A stretch of 8,952 nucleotides of DNA. Origin: an uncultured Clostridium sp. GTDB lineage: Bacteria; Bacillota; Clostridia; TANB77; CAG-508. Positions 1-6,488 of the stretch are shown here, piece after piece. The stretch's first letter is position 1. Every line of letters begins with the position of its first letter. The notes below the pieces were generated by a model. It saw nothing but the letters and a program-made list of their open reading frames with translations. It was not told where the DNA came from and did no database searches. Position numbers and translations under genes: made by a program. The stretch is from NCBI GenBank assembly GCA_947643945.1, contig CANRXN010000025.1, positions 1 to 8,952 of the forward strand, in the 5' to 3' direction.

Positions 1-425
1 CCATAAATAGATACTGATTTTTCCATTTTACGATTTTCTCTATCAATTCCAGAAATAAGAATGATAAAGGTTAGGTATAAAATGAAAAAGATAAACTCTA
101 TGATTTTGGCTAAGGTTATGGTTTCTAAGTTTAACTTCATGAAAACGGCTAATAGCAAAAATAGAACTCCTGACAAAATTTCTAAAATTAAGTATCTTGG
201 TCTTATTTTTTCTTTGCAATATCTACATTTACCCATTAATCCTATATAACTAATAATTGGTATCAAGTCTAAAAATCCTAATTTGTGGTTACAATTAGGG
301 CAGTAAGAATGGGTATGTATGATGTCTTGCTTTTTTGGAATTCTGTGTACAGCTAAGGTGTAAAAGCTTCCAAATAGACATCCTATGATAAATATTAGTG
401 TATATAGTATTAGGTTTAAATCCAT
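1..425 (-). CDS. pilD: Prepilin peptidase, N-terminal part (runs off left edge)
   Basis: Aspartic prepilin peptidase of the A24 family, a membrane enzyme that cleaves the leader of type IV pilins and N-methylates the new end. 141 complete residues are visible from the ATG at 425. A first hydrophobic segment (about 4-27) holds the family GSF motif (residues 19-21). Next comes the cytoplasmic four-cysteine zinc motif, CPNC at 42-45 and CRYC at 67-70, followed by the usual RPRY (75-78). Two more hydrophobic stretches lie at about 79-97 and 108-126. The aspartate in SGIDREN (residue 128) matches the first catalytic Asp; the second (GxGD region) lies beyond the window. It is the last visible gene of the pilus operon, 91 bases after the pilin gene, with a strong hairpin between them. 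A purine-rich GGA lies upstream of the start. The family assignment is firm; the full length cannot be seen. Confidence 0.9.
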   Translation of the reverse strand, partial: MDLNLILYTLIFIIGCLFGSFYTLAVHRIPKKQDIIHTHSYCPNCNHKLGFLDLIPIISYIGLMGKCRYCKEKIRPRYLILEILSGVLFLLLAVFMKLNLETITLAKIIEFIFFILYLTFIILISGIDRENRKMEKSVSIY

Positions 426-449
426 GTTTTTTCCTTTTCTTTTTAATTT

Positions 450-480
450 TAGCCATACACACGTTGTGTGCGTATGGCTA
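450..480 (-). terminator. Hairpin between pilin and prepilin peptidase genes
   Basis: Arms 450-458 and 472-480 are perfect complements, and the stem extends through 459/471 to 462/468 around a five-base loop. The 459/471 pair is G-U when read on the minus strand but A-C on the plus strand, so the fold is best in the pilin transcript. There is no U-run after it on the minus strand; on the plus strand it is followed by TTTTACTATTT. I infer an mRNA-stabilising or processing hairpin, or a leaky terminator, that would keep pilin mRNA above peptidase mRNA. The structure is certain; the role is not. Confidence 0.5.
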
Positions 481-516
481 TTTTACTATTTATTCTTTGA
501 TTAAAAAATTCTACTA

Positions 517-948
517 TTATTTTTCTGTTGTTGGTGTTTTTTGTTCTGTAATTTTAGCAGTTTCTGCATCTATTGTATAAATTTTTGCACCATTTTCAAA
601 AGTTACTGAAACAACTTTATCTGCATCTTCCCCTGTACCTTTTACATCTTCTAAATTTAAAGTACCTGCATTACTATTGTCTCTTGTAACTATTTGTTGA
701 ATATTTGCGCTATTTATTGTACTTAATGTATCTGAATCTGATAATTTATTAGCCACTATTTCTGCTAATGCTAATTTGACAGCTTCTAGTTTTTCTCCTT
801 CTGTTGAAGCAGTTTTTGATTCATTAGCTTTTGTCAAGATACCATTTTCTCCTGTAAGCATAGCAATAGACACCCCTGCTAAAATTAATAATACAATAAT
901 TGTGATAACTAAAGCGATTAAAGTAATACCGTTTTGTTTCTTCATCAT
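517..948 (-). CDS. Type IV pilin-like protein without Glu5
   Basis: 143-residue prepilin-like protein, probably a major or minor subunit of the pilus. A short basic leader MMKKQNG should be cut after Gly7 by the prepilin peptidase encoded downstream. The mature protein begins ITLIALVITI and continues as a hydrophobic helix to about residue 31. Residue +5 of the mature form is Ala (residue 12), not the Glu found in classical type IV pilins. The segment GENGILTKANESK after the helix is typical of clostridial pilin-like proteins. The rest is a small globular domain without cysteines, ending in a short Thr/Lys-rich tail. The SD AGGAGG lies about 9 bases before the ATG at 948; a second ATG follows immediately. 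It sits between the PilMN/PilO genes and the peptidase gene, as expected for a pilus operon. Confidence 0.85.
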   Translation of the reverse strand: MMKKQNGITLIALVITIIVLLILAGVSIAMLTGENGILTKANESKTASTEGEKLEAVKLALAEIVANKLSDSDTLSTINSANIQQIVTRDNSNAGTLNLEDVKGTGEDADKVVSVTFENGAKIYTIDAETAKITEQKTPTTEK

Positions 949-994
949 GTTTCTTTTCCTCCTTTTCTTTTGATTTATAAAAATATATTTTTCC

Positions 995-1025
995 TTATAT
1001 GAACTTTATTTTTCCATTCATATAA
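995..1025 (-). repeat. AT-rich inverted repeat upstream of the pilin gene
   Basis: Nine-base perfect arms (995-1003 and 1017-1025, TTATATGAA / TTCATATAA) with a 13-base loop, in the 91-base gap between the preceding gene and the pilin gene. It is not followed by a clean U-run on the minus strand. It could be an operator, a weak terminator or a processing site. A weak promoter-like pair (TTAACA, 17 bases, TAAAGT on the minus strand) overlaps it and could give the pilin its own transcript. Confidence 0.35.
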
Positions 1026-1039
1026 TGTTAAAAACGAAA

Positions 1040-1531
1040 TTATTTTGTACCCTTATCTTGGAAGAACTGTCCTCCTCCTGATGTGGTAGTTTTATCTTCT
1101 GTTTCTGTTACTACAGAATTGTTATTTTCAGAATTTTCTTCCCCACCATTTGCCACTCCACTGTTGCTAGTTCCACTATTAGTAGTTCCACTAACAGAAG
1201 AATTATTACTAGTTGTATTCGTTCCCGTTGTACTTTGGGTTGGTTCAAAAGAAGAAAATGGATTTGCCTTTCCAGGCTTATAGTCTTGTATATTTTTGTA
1301 ATTATTTAAATCGGTTGAATCCACTTCATATGTCATAATAATTTGGCTTTCGTCCACCGTTTCTGTTTCCGCTAATTCTTGTTTAATATTATCTGGTGTA
1401 CTATAAGAAACTGGGTTTGGTATTGTTTTGGTCATTGGCACATAGTCATATAGTAAAATTCCTAATAAAAGAATAATAGCCAAACATAACAATAATGAAA
1501 TGGTGATTTCTTTTATAATTTTCTTGGACAT
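1040..1531 (-). CDS. Single-pass membrane protein of the type IV pilus operon (PilP-like position)
   Basis: 163-residue protein that I do not recognise by sequence alone. It has a short basic cytoplasmic N-terminus, one membrane helix (about 9-29) and an extracytoplasmic segment. Around residues 86-95 (PGKANPFSSF) is an NPF motif resembling the DPF/NPF signature near the start of PilP-type proteins, which link the inner-membrane PilM/N/O platform to the rest of the machine. Residues 98-152 are a Ser/Thr/Asn/Gly linker of low complexity, followed by a distinct end, GGGQFFQDKGTK. SD AAGGAG lies 6 bases before the ATG, and the gene starts 13 bases after the PilO-like stop, so it belongs to the same transcript. 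The role as a PilP analogue is inferred from position, topology and the NPF motif; PilP orthology is not shown. Confidence 0.65.
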   Translation of the reverse strand: MSKKIIKEITISLLLCLAIILLLGILLYDYVPMTKTIPNPVSYSTPDNIKQELAETETVDESQIIMTYEVDSTDLNNYKNIQDYKPGKANPFSSFEPTQSTTGTNTTSNNSSVSGTTNSGTSNSGVANGGEENSENNNSVVTETEDKTTTSGGGQFFQDKGTK

Positions 1532-1544
1532 ATTACACTCCTTT

Positions 1545-2315
1545 TTATCTAGCTACATTATCAGCTGTTACATTGTTAGCAGTTGTAGCATTATTCGTTG
1601 CTGTGCTATTAGAAGCTGTTCCATTTGCTGTGGTGTTATTGTTGTTCTGCGTTCCTGTTGTATTTTGGTTATTGGTATTGGTTGTATTAGTATTGGTTCC
1701 ATCGGTTGCTGGTACTCCTGCATTTGGATTACTGGTTCCTGATACTTCTTTAATAGCAATTTCTTTGCATACAAAGGAACCTTGTAAGTCATTTCCAGAT
1801 GGTACCATTTTAAATTCTTCTATTTTAAATCCTAAAGTTGAATCATTTTCTATGTCAGATATAAAATCTGTAATAGAAATATAACTTCCATTTACCGTAA
1901 ATCTTAAATTGTAAGTATCTTTTGTATTTCCTTGTACAATATCAATTCTAACAACCGCACCTTCACTGGTTGCATAATTTCCTAATTTTACCCATAAAGT
2001 TTCTACTTCATATCTTTCTAGTTGATTGGCAACTTGTACATCGCCTTCGGCACTTACAACGGTTAAATCATCATATTCTTTTTTTGCTTGCTCTAATTTT
2101 TTACTACTATCTTTTACGGTACTTACTGCTTGCTTAAAATCTTTTTCTGCTAATTTGCTAGCTTCTTGGATTTTTTGGTTAAGTTCTTTATTTTTATTTT
2201 GAATTCCTACATAGCTTAAAATTTCTACATTCCCTACTTCAAATCCAACAATAGCGATGTAAATACCAAGTATTACTAATAGTCCAATTAGAATTAGCAT
2301 TAATAACTTTTTCAT
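1545..2315 (-). CDS. pilO: PilO-like pilus assembly protein
   Basis: 256 residues with the PilO layout: a short cytoplasmic end, one membrane helix (about 4-24), a coiled-coil stretch (about 38-86, rich in Lys/Glu/Gln) and an alpha/beta domain (about 95-190) that fits the ferredoxin-like fold of PilO/GspM proteins. PilO normally forms an inner-membrane heterodimer with PilN to align the pilus machine. The C-terminus adds a Thr/Asn-rich tail (about 203-252) not typical of PilO from Gram-negative bacteria. The ATG overlaps the stop of the upstream pilM-pilN gene as ATGA, which indicates translational coupling and supports a paired function. Identification rests on topology, size and gene order; primary sequence similarity in this family is weak. 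Confidence 0.75.
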   Translation of the reverse strand: MKKLLMLILIGLLVILGIYIAIVGFEVGNVEILSYVGIQNKNKELNQKIQEASKLAEKDFKQAVSTVKDSSKKLEQAKKEYDDLTVVSAEGDVQVANQLERYEVETLWVKLGNYATSEGAVVRIDIVQGNTKDTYNLRFTVNGSYISITDFISDIENDSTLGFKIEEFKMVPSGNDLQGSFVCKEIAIKEVSGTSNPNAGVPATDGTNTNTTNTNNQNTTGTQNNNNTTANGTASNSTATNNATTANNVTADNVAR

Positions 2316-3940
2316 GGCAGTTCTCCTTCTATTTTGATGCTAACTACATTGTTATCTTTTTGTCCTGCGGTAGAAATGACATTGGTTAAAATAACATCTG
2401 TCTTCATCCTGGCTACTAAATAACCTAGTTGTTCATATTTATTAGATTGTGCATTGATAACAACATGGGTACCACTTGTATTTTCAATGGATGTTAATTG
2501 TACGTTTTCTGGTACGATTGACATGATTTGGTTTAATAGGTTTGGAATCGCATTTCTTGTCTTGTTTCTGTCGGTAATTCTGTCGTTTGCTTCTTGTAAG
2601 TTTTTTAACATATTGCCATATTCATTTACTTTACTATTAATTTTTTCATTATCACTACTTGCCAATTGAATTTGGTCTTTTGTATCTGTAATTGATTCTT
2701 GTGCTTCTCTTGCCTTTTTCTTCATTTGACCTGCAAGTAGTCCTGAGAATGCTGTATAAATTACAACTAATAGTATAAGACCAATTGCTATTCTTAATAA
2801 TCCGAATTCCGTTTTGTCAAAAGGTTGTCCTAAATCCCATGTAAACATGCCACCTAGGTTTTTCTTGTCTTTTCCTGTTCTATCTGGGTTGACTTCTATT
2901 TTTAGCCAGTCCGGAATTTTATCAGCAATAGTTTGTCCTTTAAAATTCATACCGCCAATTCCAATACCAACGCCCATCATTCCTAGTGATATAGCGGAAT
3001 TTACTTCCACATAATCTTTTATACTGATGTCTCCTGCTATGTTTTGAACAAAGTATGGTTTTAAAATTTCACAGGTAACTCCTTCTAAGTATTCTTGGAA
3101 ATATAGGTCAATGTTATTAATTAAAGCTGCTGTTCCGGTAAGATATACTTTTTTAATTTTATCGCCATTGGATCTTACAATTTCTCTTACTTTTCCTACG
3201 ATTGTATATAGTGTTGGCATGATGTCTTCTAAGTAATTTGAGTTTTCTGTTTGTAGTTCTTTTCCTGCTGATGTATAGATGGTTGTGTTTTTACAGATTT
3301 CATAAGATTTTAAATAAGAATTTTCTTTTAGGTTGATTTTAGTTAAGAAATCTCTACTTCCTTCTTCTATTTTGTCAATGTTGTATACTTTGTCGTCTAA
3401 TATGGTTGTTACGGTTGTGGTATCTTCTATATTAACAACAAGAGCATTTTCATGTTTTTCGATATCAATTAAGTTTGGAATTGCCATAGAAATAGGTGAA
3501 ATATTGGATAGTCTATACCCTTCTACTGCTTGTATTTGTTTGTTTAATTCTATTTTATTGTCTGCAATGTGGATAATTTTTATTTTGTCTTTTTCCTCTT
3601 GATTTCCAACAATGGCATATCTTGTTTCAAATACGTTTGGATTGTATCCTTTTTCTGCACAATAAGATTCGAATTCTGTTTTGATAGCTTTGCCTAAATC
3701 ATTTTTGGTAAGTAAGGCAAACATATCAAAGTAGTTATACATTTCTTCTGCTAAGTTGATACTAATTGGTGTCTTTTGGCTGTAAGTTTCTTGGATGATT
3801 TGTTCGATTGCTTCTCCTATTTTGTCATAGAACATAAGTCCAAATGCATCTACTTTTACTTTGTCATGGTCTTTTGAAACTTTTGCATATTTAATTAAAT
3901 GTTCTTCAATATATAGCCCTAAGCAACTTGAATTCGCCAT
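2312..3940 (-). CDS. pilM: PilM-PilN fusion protein, type IV pilus inner-membrane platform
   Basis: 542 residues that join two normally separate pilus proteins. Residues 1-335 are a PilM-type actin-like domain. The first phosphate loop is LGLYIEEHLIKYAKV (7-21), the second is around 167-181 (VVNIEDTTTVTTIL), the adenosine motif is VYLTGTAALINNIDLYF (265-281), and SAISLGMMGVG (315-325) closes the domain. A linker then leads to a membrane helix (about 382-403), a coiled coil (about 406-460) and a PilN-like small alpha/beta domain (about 462-542). Classical PilM binds the cytoplasmic INLLP tail of PilN; here the fusion would replace that contact. The nucleotide motifs lack the usual Gly/Ser-rich forms, so ATP binding is uncertain. 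SD AAGGAG lies shortly before the ATG at 3940. It is the first gene after the predicted promoter and overlaps the PilO-like gene by 4 bases. Confidence 0.85.
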   Translation of the reverse strand: MANSSCLGLYIEEHLIKYAKVSKDHDKVKVDAFGLMFYDKIGEAIEQIIQETYSQKTPISINLAEEMYNYFDMFALLTKNDLGKAIKTEFESYCAEKGYNPNVFETRYAIVGNQEEKDKIKIIHIADNKIELNKQIQAVEGYRLSNISPISMAIPNLIDIEKHENALVVNIEDTTTVTTILDDKVYNIDKIEEGSRDFLTKINLKENSYLKSYEICKNTTIYTSAGKELQTENSNYLEDIMPTLYTIVGKVREIVRSNGDKIKKVYLTGTAALINNIDLYFQEYLEGVTCEILKPYFVQNIAGDISIKDYVEVNSAISLGMMGVGIGIGGMNFKGQTIADKIPDWLKIEVNPDRTGKDKKNLGGMFTWDLGQPFDKTEFGLLRIAIGLILLVVIYTAFSGLLAGQMKKKAREAQESITDTKDQIQLASSDNEKINSKVNEYGNMLKNLQEANDRITDRNKTRNAIPNLLNQIMSIVPENVQLTSIENTSGTHVVINAQSNKYEQLGYLVARMKTDVILTNVISTAGQKDNNVVSIKIEGELP

Positions 3941-4039
3941 TGTCTTCTCCTTTTTTAAATTGATATCTATTTTTATTTTTTACAAATTAATGAAAATCCA
4001 TACTTCAAATTTTTTACACATTTCTTCAAATATATTTAT

Positions 4040-4067
4040 ATTTTATCGTTATTTGGCAAAAAGTCAA
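4040..4067 (-). promoter_or_regulatory. Predicted sigma-A promoter of the pilus operon
   Basis: On the minus strand TTGACT (4067-4062) and TAAAAT (4045-4040) are separated by 16 bases. Transcription would start near 4033 and leave a leader of about 90 bases before the pilM-pilN ATG at 3940. It lies in the 183-base gap after rsmB, where no convincing rsmB terminator was seen, so read-through from rsmB is also possible. Confidence 0.55.
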
Positions 4068-4123
4068 TAGCTTTAACATACTTGTTATATAAATGTAATG
4101 TTTTTGTAATATTTCTTTTTTAT

Positions 4124-5561
4124 CTACGCTTTTTGCAATTTAGCTATAAAAAATCCATCGGTTATTTCATTGGGATAAACTTGTATAAAATCCCCTTTTT
4201 CGACATTTTTCTTAATTTTTTCTTCCTTTATATAATGTTCTAAATCAATTTTTACGATTTTAAAATTCGCATTTGTTTCTAAAAATTCTTGTACGACTCC
4301 TTCGTTTTCTTCTTTTAAAATGCTACAAGTAGAATACACTAACTCTCCTTTTGGCTTTAAATAGCTTGAACAGGTTTGTAAGATTTTTAGTTGTAATTGT
4401 TTTATTTCTTCTATCTCTTGTTTTTTTCTCTTCCATTTTATATCTGGTTTTCTTTTTAACACGCCAAATCCTAGGCATGGTACATCTAGCAAGATTTTAT
4501 CGAACGTATTTTGATATTTTTCTTCATAGATAGTAGCATCTCTAACTTTCGTCTTTATTATGCCAATTCCTAATCGTTTAGCCGTATTTTCCACTAATTT
4601 TACACGGTGTTCATGTAAATCCCAAGCTACAATTTCACCTTGGTTTTCCATTAATTCTGCCATAAAGGTAGTTTTTCCGTCCCGGGCTACTACAAGCATC
4701 TAATACTTTGTCTTGTGGTTTAGGATTTAATAATAATGGAATTAAACCTGCTACTTCATCTTGAATCGTAAATTTCCCTTCTTGAAAAGAAGAAATACTT
4801 TCTATATTCTTTGCATTTTCTAAGATTAAAAAATTTTCTACTTCCGCTTTTTTCGACTTTACTTCTTCTTTTTCTTGTAATTGCTTTATTAATGCTTCCG
4901 GCGTTGTTTTTAATGGATTTACACGAGCATGCAATTGTGGTTTTAAATTAGAGGCTTGGCAAATTGCTTCCACTTTTTTTATTGCTTTATTTTTATCTTT
5001 GATAGTATCTGTATTTTCACTATCTTGGCTTTTTGTTTGTCTTTTTGCTTGTCTTTTTGCTTGTTGATCTTTTAGTAATTCTTCTACTAACCATGAGGGC
5101 ATAGAAGTAGTCTTCGAAATCCTCTCCACCTCGTTTTTAATTTCAAAAAATGCCTCATAATCTTTTTTATCCACTTTCCTTAAAATAGCATTCACAAAAT
5201 TACTACTTGCCTTATGACCATACCTTTTAGCTAAATTGACGCCTTCATTCACAGCAGCAGACTTTGGCACCTTGTCCAAAAACAAAATTTGATAAATACT
5301 TAATCTTAAAATATTCAAAATCCATGGCGAAATCTTTTTTATTCGTATATTAGAATACTTTTTAATCACCTCATCTAATGTCAAGCGCCATGTTATCGTG
5401 CCATAAACAATTTGCGAAACAAATCCCACATCTTGGTTTGAAAGCACTAGCTTGTTGCTTCTTGCTTTTCTTAACGCCTCGTCTAACGCAATGTTGGAAT
5501 ACGCATCATTTTTATCTACTTCATGCAGCACCTTTAGCGCTAGTTCTCTTACCCTATCCAT
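4124..5561 (-). CDS. rsmB: 16S rRNA (cytosine-967-C5)-methyltransferase, interrupted by a +1 shift at CGG
   Basis: RsmB methylates C967 of 16S rRNA using SAM. Residues 1-130 form the NusB-like RNA-binding domain. The C-terminal part is the Rossmann methyltransferase, with LDAC-SSPG-GKTTF as SAM motif I. PCLG (Cys362) and STC (Cys412) hold the two cysteines of the RNA m5C family. The frame breaks inside motif I: the codons read CCG GGA CGG AAA, and skipping base 4679 gives CCG GGA GGA AAA, the conserved PGGKT. Before the break the frame runs from 5561 to a stop 14 codons past CGG; after it the frame runs to 4124. The joined protein is 478 residues, slightly longer than usual because of a charged insert at about 165-197 (AKRQAKRQTKSQ and following). 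SD AAGGAGG lies about 10 bases before the ATG. Real recoding, a pseudogene or a sequence error cannot be told apart here. Confidence 0.88.
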
Positions 5562-5578
5562 TTATTTTCTTCCTCCTT

Positions 5579-5612
5579 GATGTGAATTTGGGGACGGTTC
5601 TTATTTCACATC
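5579..5612. repeat. Inverted repeat with a 16-base repeated sequence in its loop
   Basis: Perfect 8-base arms GATGTGAA (5579-5586) and TTCACATC (5605-5612) enclose TTGGGGACGGTTCTTA (5588-5603). The same 16 bases recur in opposite orientation at 8056-8071, again inside a perfect inverted repeat. In the rsmB transcript the hairpin ends just before the SD AAGGAGG, so it could affect rsmB translation. A further GATGTGAA copy on the minus strand (5626-5619 region) could compete for pairing. It resembles small palindromic repeats scattered in clostridial genomes; the family was not verified. Confidence 0.6.
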
Positions 5613-5641
5613 TACAACTTCACATCCACTCTTCTTAAAAG

Positions 5642-5670
5642 ATTATATCTATTTTTTTCAAAAATTTCTA
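5642..5670 (-). promoter_or_regulatory. Predicted sigma-A promoter of rsmB
   Basis: On the minus strand TAGAAA (5670-5665) lies 17 bases before a perfect TATAAT (5647-5642). The predicted start near 5635 gives a leader of about 75 bases that contains the inverted repeat at 5579-5612. The -35 is weak and the -10 is strong. Confidence 0.45.
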
Positions 5671-5677
5671 CCTATTT

Positions 5678-5708
5678 TGTATATTTTTTCTAAATTCCGG
5701 AAAAGATA
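5678..5708 (+). promoter_or_regulatory. Weak candidate sporulation promoter of the dodecin-spoVA operon
   Basis: spoVA operons are transcribed in the forespore by sigma-G in Bacillus. Here TGTATA (5678-5683), an 18-base gap and AAAGATA (5702-5708) loosely resemble a sigma-G promoter (TGAATA and CATACTA). The -10 match is poor. This is a suggestion from operon type and partial similarity only. Confidence 0.2.
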
Positions 5709-5737
5709 GCAATAAAAGAATTGTTGGAGGTTTATTT

Positions 5738-5956
5738 ATGGATATTAAAAAACATTTAATCATAACTGGTAATTCTAATGTTTCTTGGAAGGATGCTATC
5801 GTAAAAGCAATTGCCGAGGCTTCTAAAACTATTGACTATTTAGCAGAAGTTAAGATTTTAGAGCAAAGGGCTAGCATCGATGGTGACAAGATTTTAGAAT
5901 ATTTTGTTGATTTAGATATTAGTTTCACCCTTGATTTAGATAGAAACAAAAATTAA
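5738..5956 (+). CDS. Dodecin family flavin-binding protein
   Basis: 72-residue protein of the dodecin family, small beta-alpha-beta-beta proteins that assemble into a hollow dodecamer and bind flavins, acting as flavin storage or scavenging proteins. The family core is clear: SWKDAIVKAIAEASKTI (16-32) as the single helix, then VKILEQRASIDGDKILEYFV as the following strands, with the conserved EQR. The tryptophan that stacks on flavin in the halophilic archaeal protein is not at the expected place (residues 35-37 read LAE). SD GGAGG lies 7 bases before the ATG at 5738. The gene ends 18 bases before spoVAC, whose SD sits in that gap, so it is probably the first gene of the spoVA transcript. This suggests expression in the forespore, which is inferred from position. 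Confidence 0.88.
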   Translation: MDIKKHLIITGNSNVSWKDAIVKAIAEASKTIDYLAEVKILEQRASIDGDKILEYFVDLDISFTLDLDRNKN

Positions 5957-5974
5957 TGTAAGGAGGCTGATTTT

Positions 5975-6445
5975 ATGGCTACAAATCCATTAGAAACAAA
6001 ACAAGTTTATCAAGACTATGTTGATAAAAAGTCCCCCAATTCTCCTCTTTTAAAGAATTGCTTTAATGCATTTTGGGTTGGTGGACTAATTTGTTCACTT
6101 GGACAGATTATACTTAATATAAGTAAATAAATAGTTTTTGATACCGTAACTTCTGGTACAATTGTTTCCATTTTATTAATTGGGATTTCTGCATTTTTAA
6201 CCGGTCTTAATTTGTTTAATAAGATTGGAAAATTTGCAGGGGCTGGTTCTCTAATTCCTATTACTGGTTTTGCTAATTCTATTGTATCTCCTGCTATGGA
6301 GTACAAAGCAGAAGGCTATGTTATGGGTGTTGGTGGTAAGATGTTTACTGTGGCAGGTCCTGTGCTTGTGTTTGGTATTTCTGCTTCGATTTTAGTTGGT
6401 ATTGTGTTTTTGATTTTTAATACACAAAGCATGACGCTAGTATAG
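5975..6445 (+). CDS. spoVAC: Stage V sporulation protein AC, frame interrupted by two compensating shifts
   Basis: SpoVAC is an integral membrane part of the SpoVA channel that moves Ca-dipicolinic acid into the forespore and out at germination. SD AAGGAGG lies 8 bases before the ATG at 5975. The N-terminus up to about 6130 (MATNPLETKQVYQDYVDKKS, then a conserved LLKNCF and VGGLICSLGQ) and the C-terminus from about 6182 (GISAFLTGL, KIGKFAGAGS, ITGFANSIVSPAME, KMFTVAGP) are in one frame. The middle (FDTVTSGTIVSILLI, about 6136-6180) is in another. A -1 shift near 6125-6133, where the original frame meets TAG, and a +1 shift at ATTTGGG (6178-6184) explain it; one lost A and one extra T would suffice. 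Net length is about 156 residues, close to Bacillus SpoVAC. Unlike the other breaks in this region, neither is at CGG. It may be a pseudogene or hold sequence errors. Confidence 0.85.
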
Positions 6446-6488
6446 TTTGAATCATAGTTTTTAATTTATAATAGAAGGAGTTGATTTT

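Noticed and set aside
61..249. Plus-strand open frame at the left edge
   Set aside because: It is antisense to the prepilin peptidase, which has clear zinc and membrane motifs.
1568..1884. Open frames opposite or within the PilO-like tail
   Set aside because: They are shadows of the repetitive Thr/Asn-coding tract and lack ribosome sites and family features.
6131..6133. TAG in spoVAC as pyrrolysine or read-through stop
   Set aside because: The same frame meets two more stops (TAA) before 6179, and the family-like sequence of the middle is in another frame, so read-through does not rescue the protein.
6181..6183. TGG as a general frameshift codon like CGG
   Set aside because: Other in-frame TGG codons (spoVAC residue 34, spoVAD EFWGEKTW, spoVAE NWANVFDW) are read normally.
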